NCBI GenBank assembly: GCA_964016885.1
Contig: OZ024743.1
Coordinates: forward strand, 17,258,999-17,322,998
Direction of reading: 5' to 3'
From: Eledone cirrhosa
Taxonomy: Eukaryota; Mollusca; Cephalopoda; Octopoda; Eledonidae
Length of the DNA: 64,000 nucleotides
The position numbers and the translations under genes are program-made. This document shows, piece by piece, positions 23,521 to 37,263 of the stretch. The notes beneath the pieces were generated by a model, which saw nothing but the letters and a program-made list of their open reading frames with translations, searched no databases and was not told the origin of the DNA. Positions within the stretch are counted from its first letter, which is position 1. Every line of letters begins with the position of its first letter.

Positions 23521-26500
23521 GAATGAAGGATACTCTTTTGATAAATTGTTTACTTGTAAATATGCATACCTTATGTTTTTTTGGGGGATATTTATAATTT
23601 TGATTCTGATCGTTATTTATTTGTTTTAAATAAATAATTTGGATATTTAACTTGTCAATTTACTGATTATAATTGATCTGTGGATCATTCGTGCGTTTGC
23701 ATATTTTACATATTTAACTCATTTTGAGTATGTTTTTTTGGACTGAGAAAGTTAGATTTGCATTTATTTTTTTATATGTATATAGGTATAAATATAACAA
23801 ACCATAATAGCCGACAAATATTGGTCTATCTCTCCATTGAACTGGAGGTAAAACTACAATTATAGCATTACTAATAATTATTATAATTAATATTTTTTTA
23901 ATTAAATGTATACCGTTTCATTAATACCTATATTAATATCTCTATATAGATGTACAAATATCTTTATCAAGTGTAATAACATAAACGTAGTTACATTTAT
24001 AAATAATTAAACACTCAAATGACTCTATATTGTTATAAGTCTTTGATATTCCCTGGAAGTTCGAACTTATATAATGATTGCTACTTAATATAATATATAA
24101 TAATTAGATTTAACTTATTTTATTTTATTTTAATTAAATTTAGATTATCTTCGGCTTTTTTCAAATATTTAGCTCCTCTTTATATCACATTCGCTAAAAT
24201 ATTTTAGATGTATCTTTTGTATACTATATGAAAGCCCTATTACATTTATAATATATTTTTAATATTGGGCATCTTTAAGTTTCGCAAACAATTCATTTTC
24301 TTTTATTTGTATATTTATTTTGTATCTAGCCCCTATCATTTACTTATATGATTATCGTATATATCAACTAAATGAAAATAATTGATATAAAACATTAATT
24401 CTTTAGCAATATTTTTTAACAATATTTTTTAACTATATATATGTTTGAACAATATTTTCAGTAACTTAATTACGATATTGTTTTATTGTATTATTGCATT
24501 ATATTATATATATATTTGAAAGGTATCACCTCAATTATAAACAAAGACTAAACTATCATCCTTGTATTTTGTTATCAACATATATATATAATTAAAAATT
24601 CGGACTTCTTTAAGTTTAGTTATAAAGCCGGTTGATTCTTTAGGCACTAAAACTATTTAACAATACATTCTTTAATAATTATAACTATAATTATTTTATA
24701 AATTATATTATATAAACTGTTGTCAATATTATAAATAAGTTTGGTAAAGATTACCTTCGTGAGGGTATAAAAGCATATATTTTCTTTCTCGTATTTCGTA
24801 AATCCTTTAAATTTGTTTTCATAAAATTTGAATTTTAAAATTTAAACATAATTAGAATATTAATACAAATATCTATTAACTTTTAAAACCTAAAATATTA
24901 TTCATTACTCTGAAATAACTTAAATTAAATATTTTGAAAATTAACGGCCATCTATATTAATTTGGGATATGTGTTGCATATATGGTAATCTGTATATAAG
25001 CTTGAACATAATTTACTCCTCTTTGTCTCTCTCTCTCTTTAATCATCTTTCATCTGTTTTTTCAAGCCACCTACTAAATATATTATCACATCAGCTGTTT
25101 CTTCTTCTATGCTACTCTTTCTCCAGAAGTTTTAAAAAAAAATGTATAACTGTTATATTGATGCCATGTATTTTTTAAGCTGTATTACATGCACCCTCTC
25201 TATTATTTGTATTATATTATCTCATGTTCTCAATATTAGTGTATAAATATTGAATTTTGTCATAAGTTAATCACTACCATGACTGAATCTTAACCATCTA
25301 CTATGTCAGGGTATGTCATGCATCATCTTATTTTATCTGATGAGGACGTACTGTTTAATTTAATTCAGTACCTCTGAAATATGTATAATAAAACATAATT
25401 GATCATAAGAATATCTATTTTGTTAATATTTTGAATTAATAATTATATATATATATATATATACTGATTCAGTTTTTACGACCATTATCCACTTTCGATT
25501 CATAACCGATAATATGTCGTTCGTCATAGATGCAATTATACCCTATCAATAAATTATCTATATATACCTCCATTTCGTACACATTCACGGGCGTGTTGCA
25601 TATATTAAATTCTGTGACTTCAGGTAGATAGTCAAAATTATAAACGGGAACCACTGAACTTATTAGAAGTTGAGACATAAACTGTATTTCTCAACTAAAA
25701 CGTTACCATGAATCTCACACAATATTTTCAGTATCCTAATCATAGACTACTATTCGGGCCTTTTCCATATCAATGCATATACTTACCGAATTATTTTCTC
25801 TGGCGTAACATTTAAATAGTAAATTCTATTGGAAACATACATGCATGATTGTTTAAAGAACTAATTTGTAAATAAACTCGGTTTTTATGTGTTCTCTCAG
25901 AGAAGCTTTTATGCATATCAGATAAGTTTTAATGTTTGGTTTCCTCACTAAGATTAAAACAAATGATAAAAAACATCACGTTTTTCAAAGGATTAAGAGA
26001 AAAAATGCTAAATTTATGAAGTGCATAAGATATTAAATTTATTGAACGTGATATAATTACCCTTTTTATTTATAAAACCTTTACACGCTTATTACTAAAA
26101 TCAATAACTTCAGCTACAGTTGAAAAAAACAATTTGTTTTTTTTGTTGTAAATAATGAAAGTTAGGACCAAATCACTAAGAACATCACACAATATTTCTG
26201 TTTACGTTACACAGTAATAGGCAATAGATGCCATATAAAACAGATATAATCTATCAATGAATTATTAATTTAGGTTTAACAACATTCGCCAGAGATTTGA
26301 CTTATTTGGGTATGTGCTGATTTGAAATATGAATTTAATTCCAGAAAACTATTCAATTTACTTACAGTGATTAATACTTTAATATTTTAATATGTTCCAA
26401 ACATTACCAAATATGTAATGCATCACATTTAAATCAGGAGGGAGACCCCTATAACCACTAGCTTATTTATTAAATCTGATATTATAAAAGTCTGGGTATT

Positions 26501-27039
26501 TGTGCTCCAAAAAGTATAATTTTAGTTGCGATACACTAAATATATTTAATTTCATATTATCCTGTGTAAAAGTAATACACAATCAATGTGTCGTACACGT
26601 TCGGTTGAATGATAGAACGAAATATAAAGTCAATTGGGTTTTTCAAACAAGAGGAAATCAAATAATATATGGCGAGTAATGCGGTGGAAAATAGTAAAAT
26701 AATTATTGTTTTTATATTTCCCAAAGTAATTAAAAACATTATCGATATAACAGAGATTAGCATCAACTCATGAGAAGTGCTCACAGTAGATCAAACTATA
26801 ACTCTAATGAATAAATGAATTCAGGTCATATTTGGTATCTATGGACAATAAGACAAATGAACGAAACATAAAACGATCATATAATTATGTTGTCACTATA
26901 TCTAACTTAGATAAGTTTGTCCGTAAATAAATGATGGTTCTATGTATTTACACTGAAGAAAATGTAACATTAGAAGACAGAGACAAACGAAATATGTAAA
27001 TTGTCAGACACACCCGCAACTACATCTATATATATATAT
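23521..27039. other. Very AT-rich intergenic stretch, no gene recognised
   Basis: About 3.5 kb of highly AT-rich DNA with a small (TA)n tract near 25447-25463. Open frames such as those at 25469-25678 and 26557-26784 on the minus strand are 75 codons or fewer and show no family motif. I see no repeat shared with the rest of the window. Confidence 0.6.
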
Positions 27040-27480
27040 TATAAAGAATTAGCATATCTACCAACATATATATACAGATGCATACCTATGCTAGCAAATA
27101 TATAGGTTTTGTCTTAGTAACTTTGTGGTTCAATGCAAGGGGATGCAGAACAATTATATGAAAGACGTAAAATAAGAAAATTATAAAAATTAACTTACTT
27201 ACTAAAATTTCACTCCAACTAATTAGTTTCTGTAAGAGAATAAACATGGTTTTCCAAATGGAAAGCATGGAGAAGCCGTTTCGTCATCAGGGAGTATGTT
27301 CTCAGCTAAGTTACCAGGCGATGCGTGGACACAGGGAAATATATAAAAATAATTCAGTGGTGGAAAAAAGCAAGCGTGGACTAAATTCCAAGACATTGAG
27401 AAAATCATTGCCTACTTGGTCGGTGGCAAATTCAAAAGAATCAATCACGTGACATCGAGGTTAATCAGTGAGGAGTGGAG
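27040..27480 (-). repeat. Dispersed repeat F, copy 1
   Basis: This block matches 48190-48770 in inverted orientation over nearly its whole length, in two segments. On the minus strand it contains CTGATGA at 27284-27290 followed at once by CGAAAC, an arrangement like a hammerhead core with no stem II. A Penelope-like RT fragment lies 180 bases to the right, so this may be a Penelope-type terminal region, but no coding motif proves it. Confidence 0.6.
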
Positions 27481-27488
27481 TGTTATAT

Positions 27489-27490
<2 letters not shown>

Positions 27491-27575
<85 letters not shown>

Positions 27576-27632
27576 AAACAGACGCACAGGCACAAACACA
27601 CACACACACACATACACATATATATATATATA
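27491..27632. repeat. Compound microsatellite: (TA)n, (TG)n, (CA)n, (TA)n
   Basis: About 60 bases of TA, then a TG run (27549-27575), a short unique piece, a CA run (27594-27611) and TA again. It separates repeat F from the PLE fragment. Confidence 0.95.
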
Positions 27633-27659
27633 CAATATATTAACAAATGGAAACTATAT

Positions 27660-27980
27660 TTATAAAACCATATTCTTTTCGTCTTTAACTTCAAAAATAT
27701 TCTTATTAGCTGAAATTAAAATACGTTGCTGCACAGAGTTTACTATAGTGTTTTTAACGGATCTGGGGTGATTGGAATTAAAATTAACGTAGTTTAAGTT
27801 GTCGTTTATTTTGTGAAATGGATAATAAAGACCTGTGTTAAGGTTTAAAGTTATATCTAGAAAGTTAACTATTTTATAATTACTCTCTATTTCTACATTA
27901 AGATTAAGGTAATTAAAAAATTGTATAATTTCTTTTCTTTTCCTATTTATTTCAGTTATTATTTTATTGTATCCCAACAA
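27660..27980 (-). pseudogene. Penelope-like reverse transcriptase fragment (C-terminal part)
   Basis: An open minus-strand stretch of about 107 codons. It contains RKRKEIIQFFNYLNLNVEIE, YKIVNFLDITLNLNTGLYYPFHK, LNYVNFNSNHP and VKNTIVNSVQQRI. The order FLDITLNL, YPFHKxNDN, then SNHP is the conserved end of the Penelope-like RT and thumb, and it aligns with the element at 53678-54208. Both ends are lost, the left one into (TA)n. No catalytic residues are in the fragment. It belongs to a different subfamily from the 53-55 kb locus. Confidence 0.8.
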
Positions 27981-28179
27981 ATTAAATATAACCTCTACAT
28001 ATATATATATTAATTGTTTAATTTATAATCTCTGATATTTGATTTAGGATTTTAATTTTTAATTTTTATTTCCAACTCTCACTCTCAACTTCCAATATAA
28101 AACCACGATACCTAGAATTAAGTATATTTTCCCTTATGAGTTGATGGTCAGTCTTACTGTCAACGCTTAGTGAAAGGTA

Positions 28180-28565
28180 GTATTATGACCTATAAAAACT
28201 AACACCCTGCCACCCCCTCTGGCTTTCGGCTGACTTCCACAGACGTGATGGGTAGCAGTAAACTTTGGTAGGGCATAGGTGGGCCATTGTTTTGGCTGAG
28301 AGGGTGAACTGACTAAGCGAATTTCGTTGAAATCTGCTGTGGCTAATGGTCAACTTCCTTCGGACATGCGCTTGCGCAGACCGGTGGGGGTGAATTGGTA
28401 CTCACAAGGGAACGGATGAAAAAACCAAAAGCACGAACTTCATCCGTTCCCATGTCGATTCAATTTGGATTGCCTCGGAAACATAACCTTATTATGTAAC
28501 AAGCTGTCTGATGATGACACGACACTGGCACACAGAACAGTGTGGCCAGTGTCGTCATTGAAATG
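28180..28565 (+). repeat. GC-richer structured block with two hairpins, repeat of unknown class
   Basis: A block that stands out from its AT-rich surroundings. Positions 28408-28420 and 28439-28451 form a perfect 13-bp stem. Positions 28520-28529 and 28545-28554 form a perfect 10-bp stem with an inner 4-bp stem. The second hairpin is preceded by CTGATGA (28508-28514) and followed, after a few bases, by GAAA (28560-28563), again like a hammerhead core with an extended stem II and extra bases. No coding sequence was seen. Confidence 0.5.
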
Positions 28566-28620
28566 TATATCATAGCATTATTATCAAAGAACTTGAACAT
28601 CTGAAACTACTTCCCTTTTC

Positions 28621-31001
<2,381 letters not shown>

Positions 31002-31037
<36 letters not shown>

Positions 31038-31278
31038 TTGTGTATAATGGTAGCTATGGTGATAACATTTGCTCCGAACGAACTACGCGTGTCTGAAGGA
31101 ATCTGCAGCCGCCGTAGAATCAGCCAGATCCATACAGCGATCATGTCTCGAGCTACCTGCCGGCGAAACAATTGTAACACGCAATAGATTGAGTCCAGAT
31201 GCATCACTGATTTTTCGTTTTCTTTATACTATATACACAACATACACAACAGTCAACTATATATATATATATATATAA
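31002..31278. repeat. Two short (TA)n tracts around a 220-base unique block
   Basis: TA tracts lie at 31002-31036 and 31258-31277. The block between them is GC-richer than its neighbourhood and may be a small repeat, but it has no second copy here and no known motif. Confidence 0.6.
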
Positions 31279-31633
31279 TACTAAATGTTAATATTTCCAT
31301 CTCGCGTAAAGAGTTAGAATCATATGATTCATTGAATACGATGGTGTATTCCATAAGTCATGGAGTATATTTCTTAATTGGATTCAAGTATATGATTCTT
31401 ATGAAAGAAATCTAAACAATAACCACATAGTTGTACATTTCGAAAATAAAAAAATTATGATTTACAAATAATTGTATAATATATTTGTCTGCATCAAATT
31501 AACACCTCAAATTCATTCATATGTATATCACAAGTTTATCAGAACAATACTAATCACTAAAATTAACTGCGTCACGAATATTGTGTTTTAAAATTTGACA
31601 TTTGTTTCATTTATTTCTTTAATATGAAATAAC

Positions 31634-31788
31634 TGTTTCTACTTTAGGCACAAGACCAGTGCATCGACCCCGTAAGGATGAAAGGCAAAGTCAACCTCGG
31701 CGGGATTTGAACTCAGATCGTAAAGGGACGTAACTATGCTGGAAAGCATGGCGTCCGACCCTCTACCGATACTGTCAATCCACCGCCT
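31634..31788 (-). mobile_element. Cephalopod tRNA-Lys-like SINE, copy 2, with target-site duplication
   Basis: The same family as the SINE at 4141, complete on the minus strand: tRNA-like head (CGGTAGAGGGTCGGA, B box GAGTTCAAATCCC), body, and 3' tail CTTGTGCCTAAAGTAGAAAC. It is shorter in the body than copy 1. A perfect 16-base direct repeat flanks it at 31618-31633 and 31789-31804. That is the target-site duplication and proves a retrotransposition event. Confidence 0.92.
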
Positions 31789-31804
31789 TTTAATATGAAA
31801 TAAC

Positions 31805-32959
31805 ATAAATACGTTATGGCTGTAACTAACACTACGATAAACGCATTTATAAATGTGGGGTATGTTATATTTTAATAGGGGATCTCCATCGAATAATTCC
31901 TTCTCACATATTACAACCGTTAGTTTTGAACGTATTTATATGACCCATTAAATATTCAGTCACGTATCGTACATTGTCACTGAATGTATTTACCATATTG
32001 CATGTTGAAATGGATATCAAATATATTCCACCGAAAGATTGAAATGAATGCATTTACCACGATGATTATATTTGAGTTGGGTGTACTCGTGAGTCATGTT
32101 AATGTGCGTATCATTGTTTTCAAGGTGAATATACTATCCACTAGCAGATGCCATTACAACGTGTCTCTGTCACATTTAAATTCCACATTCTGAAGTAAGG
32201 TGAGCAGTAGATGTCACACACTCAGACAAAAAGCCATCAGGTGAGGCATTATGTCATCCTAAGTTCGTTCCGTTTCCTGGAGAGAAATCAATATGGCAAC
32301 AGGAATCGTCATCTATCAAGCGCTACTATTTTATATAATCTATAAGAGAGAAATCCAGCGCAATGTAGTTTGCATTGGAGGATTATATTTTGACACATCT
32401 GCTTCCTCCATATACCTATTCGGCACGAATGTTTGTTGTGTGCTAGACTATGATGAACGTAGTACATACCTGATTAATTATCCTCACCACATTCTTTTTC
32501 AATAGGCACCTCCGTTCGTTAAATAACATCATCGACGTAGTCTCAGATTACCGGAATGTCTTACATAAAGAGGTGCATATTTGAAATTATCCATTCTCAC
32601 CATCTATAATTTCAAGCTATATAGAAAAACAATATTTAGGAAATGTATTAGGAAGAATATATTAACCAAGAACATCAATAATGTTAATAGGTTCATTTAT
32701 TAAATTATTCGTCACAGCACTGAGTAAGTGATCCTCCAGTAAGTTAAAAATTAATTGTCATGTTATATTACAATTTCTTTCCTTCGATATTGGATATTTT
32801 ATGACATTAAGTGAATGATCGGTCGATATGTCTATTATTCCATCAATCAGGGTGATCATTAAATTAATGATAATTTGTTTATGCATATTCTTTGATCTAA
32901 TATTATATGGATGTTTAAACACATTCGCAGACATACAAGCAATCGTACCTACATATCTG

Positions 32960-32966
<7 letters not shown>
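31805..32966. other. Intergenic stretch with one unrecognised 70-codon frame
   Basis: No repeat was recognised. A plus-strand frame at 32293-32505 begins MATGIVIYQALLFYIIYKRE and ends at a TAG inside a pyrimidine-rich stretch followed by AG, which could pass for a splice acceptor. There is no family match and no second exon in sight, so I do not call it a gene. Confidence 0.4.
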
Positions 32967-33020
<54 letters not shown>

Positions 33021-33047
33021 GCACATACACACACACACGCACACACC

Positions 33048-33094
<47 letters not shown>
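32967..33094. repeat. Compound microsatellite (TA)n-(CA)n-(TA)n
   Basis: About 50 bases of TA, a CA-rich run with CGCA and CCCA interruptions at 33020-33066, then TA again. It abuts the start of a Helentron-like repeat. Confidence 0.95.
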
Positions 33095-33100
<6 letters not shown>

Positions 33101-33564
33101 GCACATTTACCCGGCGTTTCCCGGGATTTGAAATTATGCTAAGAATCTACAGCTAGGAAGTAAATTGAATGGAAAATGCCATAAGGATTTAATTTTTGGG
33201 GGTTTGCTGACACAGGCATGTGACTTAGAAGAAAATTGATGCTCGCTTAAGAACCTTATAGTTCAGAGAATAAACACCTACAATTTGGTCGCGAGTGACA
33301 CCAAAAATGTGCAAGCTACAGCTGAAAAGTTGTAGGTCCAAACAGTTTGAATGGAACGTCCCATAAGGATTTTGTTTTGATTGATTTCTACCTTACATCA
33401 TGCACTTTAGAACAAATAATGTTGCTATCAATTTTTTATTGCTCAACGTGGGTCGATTTGAAAAATGTTTACGTTGTGACCATCCTAGCGACAGGTGCCA
33501 CGTGCACAGCAAATTTGGTCAAATTCGGTTGGGAATTGTAGAAGCCTTAGCTGTCCAAAGTTGT

Positions 33565-33638
<74 letters not shown>

Positions 33639-33660
33639 CCTCGCTTTTATATAGAGAGAT
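33095..33660 (+). mobile_element. Non-autonomous repeat with terminal hairpin and internal (CA)n, Helentron-like
   Basis: Begins AACTAGCACATTTACCCGG with a short CCCGG...CCGGG hairpin and ends TCCTCGCTTTTATATAGAGA. A (CA)n tract lies at about 33566-33634, close to the right end. A shortened second copy lies at 34550-34765 with the same order (TTATTGCTCAAC, GGGTCGATTTGAAAAA, GTCCAAAG, (CA)n, CTTTTATATATATAGAT). CTAG-adjacent hairpins plus an internal microsatellite are features of Helentron-type non-autonomous elements. The class call is tentative, the repeat itself is certain. Confidence 0.55.
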
Positions 33661-33784
33661 TTCGCAGCTCTAGCATCACGCCTTCAGAGTCAGCCAAATA
33701 ACTGTTCAACCCAGATTTGTATACAATACACAATTATTTGTCCTAACTGGCTTCCATAATTTTTTCATCTCCCCACTCCTCTAC

Positions 33785-34520
33785 TTTTTTCTCCTCCCCT
33801 TCAACGTATCTCCCTACCTCGTTCCGCCACTCTTACTTAATCTTTCTGGTATTTTCTCTCTCTCGTTCTCTCTTTTTATATCTTATTTTCCCTATCTGTC
33901 TTTGTTTGTGTCATTTCTAATCTCTTTCTCTTTCTCTTTCTCTCTCTATCTCTATTTCCCTCTCTTTATATTTCATCCCCCCTCTCTCTATTAATGATTG
34001 CTTTCCGCTCTCACTCTTTTGTATTACTCCTCTATTTCTGTCTCTCTTTGTATCATATCTCCTTCTTTCTCTCGCTTTATATCTTAACTCCCTCTCTGTC
34101 TCTTTTTATGCCATATCTCTTCTCTCGCTCTCACGCTCTCTCTCTTTCTATAATATCTCCCCCTTCTCTCTCTCTGTACCATATCTCATCTCGCTCCTCC
34201 TCGCTCTTTCTCTCTTTGTACCATATCTCCTCTCTCTCCTTCTGACTCTCTCTGTACCATATCTCCCCTCTCTCACTTTCTTTATAGCATATCTCCTCTC
34301 TCTCACTTTATACCATATCTCATCTCTCTCTCTCCCTCCTCACCATATCCTATCTCTCCCTCTCTCCCTTACCATATCACCTCTCTCTCTCTCTCTCTCT
34401 GTAACATATCTCATCTTTCTCCATCTGTACTATATCTCCCCCTCTCCCTATCTACCATATATTCTCTCTCTCTCTTTCTCGCTCGCTTTCTCATTCTCTC
34501 AGTCTTTCTTCTACCATGAT
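33785..34520. repeat. Polypyrimidine low-complexity tract with degenerate minisatellite
   Basis: About 730 bases almost entirely of C and T on the plus strand. It contains a loosely repeated unit of CTCTCTCT plus a TTTATACCATATCTC-like segment, seen ten or more times. Open frames across it are artefacts of composition. Confidence 0.9.
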
Positions 34521-34549
34521 TCTGACACCCGTGGAATTTCATACTCTGT

Positions 34550-34706
34550 ACACACACATCCTCGCTTTTATATATATAGATAATATTGATATCGATTTGT
34601 TATTGCTCAACCTGGGTCGATTTGAAAAAATTAGCGACAGGTGTAACGTTACCAGAAAATATGGTCAAATTCGAGAATTGTAAAAGCCTTAGGTGTCCAA
34701 AGCTGT

Positions 34707-34741
<35 letters not shown>

Positions 34742-34765
34742 TGCTTTTATATATATAGATGTAAT
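34550..34765 (+). repeat. Second, shortened copy of the Helentron-like repeat
   Basis: Starts CACATCCTCGCTTTTATATATATAG, which is the end of one unit, and continues into an internally deleted second unit ending in (CA)n at 34709-34736 and TTGCTTTTATATATATAGATG. It is homologous to 33400-33655. The polypyrimidine tract lies between the two. Confidence 0.7.
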
Positions 34766-34989
34766 CTGACTCTTTCGAATATTAAGAATACTATTCGATT
34801 CGTTTGCTATTATGCAAACAGCCTCTTTTAAGCGATGTCAGTAGAATGAGCCCTTCCTGCTTGCTCCTGTATTGGAATGGGAACAGCGAGTGAGGTCAAG
34901 GTTGAGGGGGAATTGATATTTGCAGAAACATAGAATGAATGTGACCCGAATCTCCTTACACATATATTTGTATGATAATTCCAAGGGAT

Positions 34990-35085
34990 CATTAACTTTG
35001 CCTTTCATCCTTACGGGGTCGATAATATAAAGTACCATTAATACATTGGAATAACTACTGGCTTTGTGCAACAATGCAACGACTA
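34990..35085 (+). mobile_element. Cephalopod SINE fragment (3' body and tail only)
   Basis: Matches the body of the other SINE copies (AACTTTGCCTTTCATCC, CGGGGTCGATAATATAAAG, TACTGGCTTTGTGC) but lacks the tRNA-like head and has a decayed tail. It is 5' truncated. Confidence 0.85.
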
Positions 35086-35224
35086 TATATATTTTTTCAG
35101 CAGCCATAAATGCACACATGAATTCACGTTCACCCTGACACAAAATGCACATGAATAACTAGTAATAATTATGCTATTGAATACACATTTAATAATATTT
35201 CGAAGTTTAGCAACATGCATGACT

Positions 35225-35435
35225 ATATATTGCAACGTTTTTTTAAATATCCACTTCTGCGTTTACAGATTGACTTTGTTAGTTTCAGAAGATCCCGTTA
35301 AGGGTGAAAGCAGCGATTCTTTGCTTAAACTTTAATCTGTTATTTTAATAAATATTTGCTCTACGGTTCTTATATATTTGATATATATTTATCCTTATCG
35401 AGTCCTCTTTGGATTTTAGTCTTCAAATTTATTAT
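35225..35435 (+). repeat. Dispersed repeat E, copy 1
   Basis: Contains TTTCAGAAGATCCCGTTAAG, GCAGCGATTCTTTGCTTAAA, AATAAATATTTGCTCTA and TATATTTGATATATATTTA followed by CCTTATCGAG. The same order recurs at 58095-58258, inverted at 42640-42870, and in pieces at 40400-40910. It is a repeat family of unknown class. Confidence 0.7.
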
Positions 35436-35437
35436 TT

Positions 35438-35506
<69 letters not shown>

Positions 35507-36812
35507 CAGGGCGGGGCATAAAAACTGTTACAAAATAAAATGCAAATAGTTCTTGGAAAAAACATATATTTCAAGATCTGACTTCAACAAATAGTAAGTA
35601 ATATACTATTAAACAACTGCACAAACATTTATTCAAAATGCTTTCCCCTAGCTCTCACTACCGCACGAAGTCTTCTAGGAGAGTCTTCGATGACTGCACG
35701 AACAGTTTCCATGGGTATTTTCTCCCATACTTTATTCAGTTTTGATTTCAGAGTTTCAATATTTTGGCTAGGAGTAGAGAAGGCTTCACTCTCAAGAACT
35801 GACCATAAAGAAAAATCGAGAGAGTTGAGATCTGGTGATGTGGGAGGCCACTCTTCCTTACTGATCCATGCAGGACAATGGTCTCTACACCACTATTGCG
35901 TTACGCGAGGAGTGTGGCTCGTCACTCCATCTTGTTGGAGAGTCCAAAAGTCATCGCCATAAACAGATATGCACCATGGCATCAGTGCTCCTTCCAAAAT
36001 ATCCTTTATGTAAAGTTCTTTGTTAATTTTAACTCTTTGAGGCACAAAAATCAGAGGAGACATCCCTCTTTCACAAATGGCTGCCCAAACCATTACTAAT
36101 GCTGGTTTCTGTGTTCTGAACACTTTTCCTACACTTGAAGGAATTGATTTGAGACTTTTTGCAAGTACTCGATCATTTTGAGGGTTGTGAGACTTCTGCA
36201 CAGTGAATCACTTCTTATCTGTCAAGATGAAGTTTTGCAGCATGCCATCCTTGATACGGTTCAATAACAGTTTACTTCTGGACAGCCTCTTTTCAATTGT
36301 GGCTGCAGAAAGAAACTGTCTCTTTTGGAACTTATAGGGTGACATCCCCAGATCATGTCGACAAATCCTCCGCATAGTTCTCGTCCATGTTTCTGCTTCT
36401 TCTGCCTTTTTTTCTCATGAACCTTCTTGGATTACGCCTTATTTTTTCCTTCACACTTTTAACGAGTGTTGGTGTTCTTGAGGTGCGAGGGCGTCTGGAT
36501 CGAGATTTGTCTTTGGTCGAGTAAGTTTCCTTAAATCGATCGATTGTCCTTTTGAACAACACTCTATTGATTTAAAGAATTTTCCCCAGTTTAAATATCT
36601 CGGGTGGAGTCAGGCCTTTTTCATGCTTCTCTATTATGAACTTTCTTTTCAATTCTATGGACATTGCAAATTGTTAATGGAGTAATGTTCTGAAAGATAG
36701 TTAATGTGGTTATAGTGCATGGATTTGATACACATATATGAGTTATATTACCAACATAATGTATTTTTAAAATTGATTTAAAACTTTGTAACAGGAATCA
36801 TGCCCAACCCTG
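35507..36812 (-). mobile_element. maT-type (DD37D) Tc1/mariner transposon, copy 1
   Basis: A 1306-base element bounded by TA dinucleotides (35505-35506 and 36813-36814) inside a (TA)n tract. The ends are imperfect inverted repeats of about 28 bases: left CAGGGCGGGGCATAAAAACT, right (minus strand) CAGGGTTGGGCATGATTCCT, both followed by GTTACAAA. One transposase pseudogene fills the element on the minus strand. TA target, element length and protein motifs all agree with the IS630-Tc1-mariner superfamily. Confidence 0.92.
35629..36664 (-). pseudogene. maT-type mariner transposase (broken), copy 1
   Basis: A transposase cuts and rejoins DNA with three acidic residues. From MSIELKRKFIIEKHEKGLTP at 36664 I see helix-turn-helix sequence, a basic linker (SRSRRPRTSRTP), then after a frame change MSPYKFQKRQFLS. 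The first catalytic Asp is in ILTDKK, the second in LQQDG, the third in SPDLNPLDFSLW. Counting by eye gives 37 residues between the second and third (DD37D, maT group). Lesions are a TAA at 36572-36574, a frameshift in a homopolymer near 36410, a TGA at 36208-36210 and a TAG at 35893-35895. It ends ARGKHFE at 35629. It is about 345 codons, normal for the family. Confidence 0.9.
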
Positions 36813-36814
<2 letters not shown>

Positions 36815-36891
<77 letters not shown>

Positions 36892-37122
36892 ACACGTACA
36901 TACATATATGTATACAGACGTACAGTAGTATGTATATATATATACGTACATGCACACATATATGAATCCATACGTACATATATATATATGTGTGCATGTA
37001 TGTATATATATATACATACTACTGTACGTCTGTATACATATATGTATGTACCTGTACATACTTATATTTAAGTAACAGCCGTACTAGGAGTGGGAAATGA
37101 AATTTCGTTTCATCTTTTCCGT
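36815..37122. repeat. (TA)n tract and foldback repeat G, copy 1
   Basis: After (TA)n (36815-36880) and (TG)n comes a palindromic block. A left part with CATATATGTATACAGACGT and ACAGTAGTATG (36905-36935) is mirrored by CATACTACTGTACGTCTG and TATACATATATGTATGTA (37012-37050), ending GAAATGAAATTTCGTTTCAT. The same block follows mariner copy 2 and recurs several times at 56158-58090. Confidence 0.8.
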
Positions 37123-37263
<141 letters not shown>

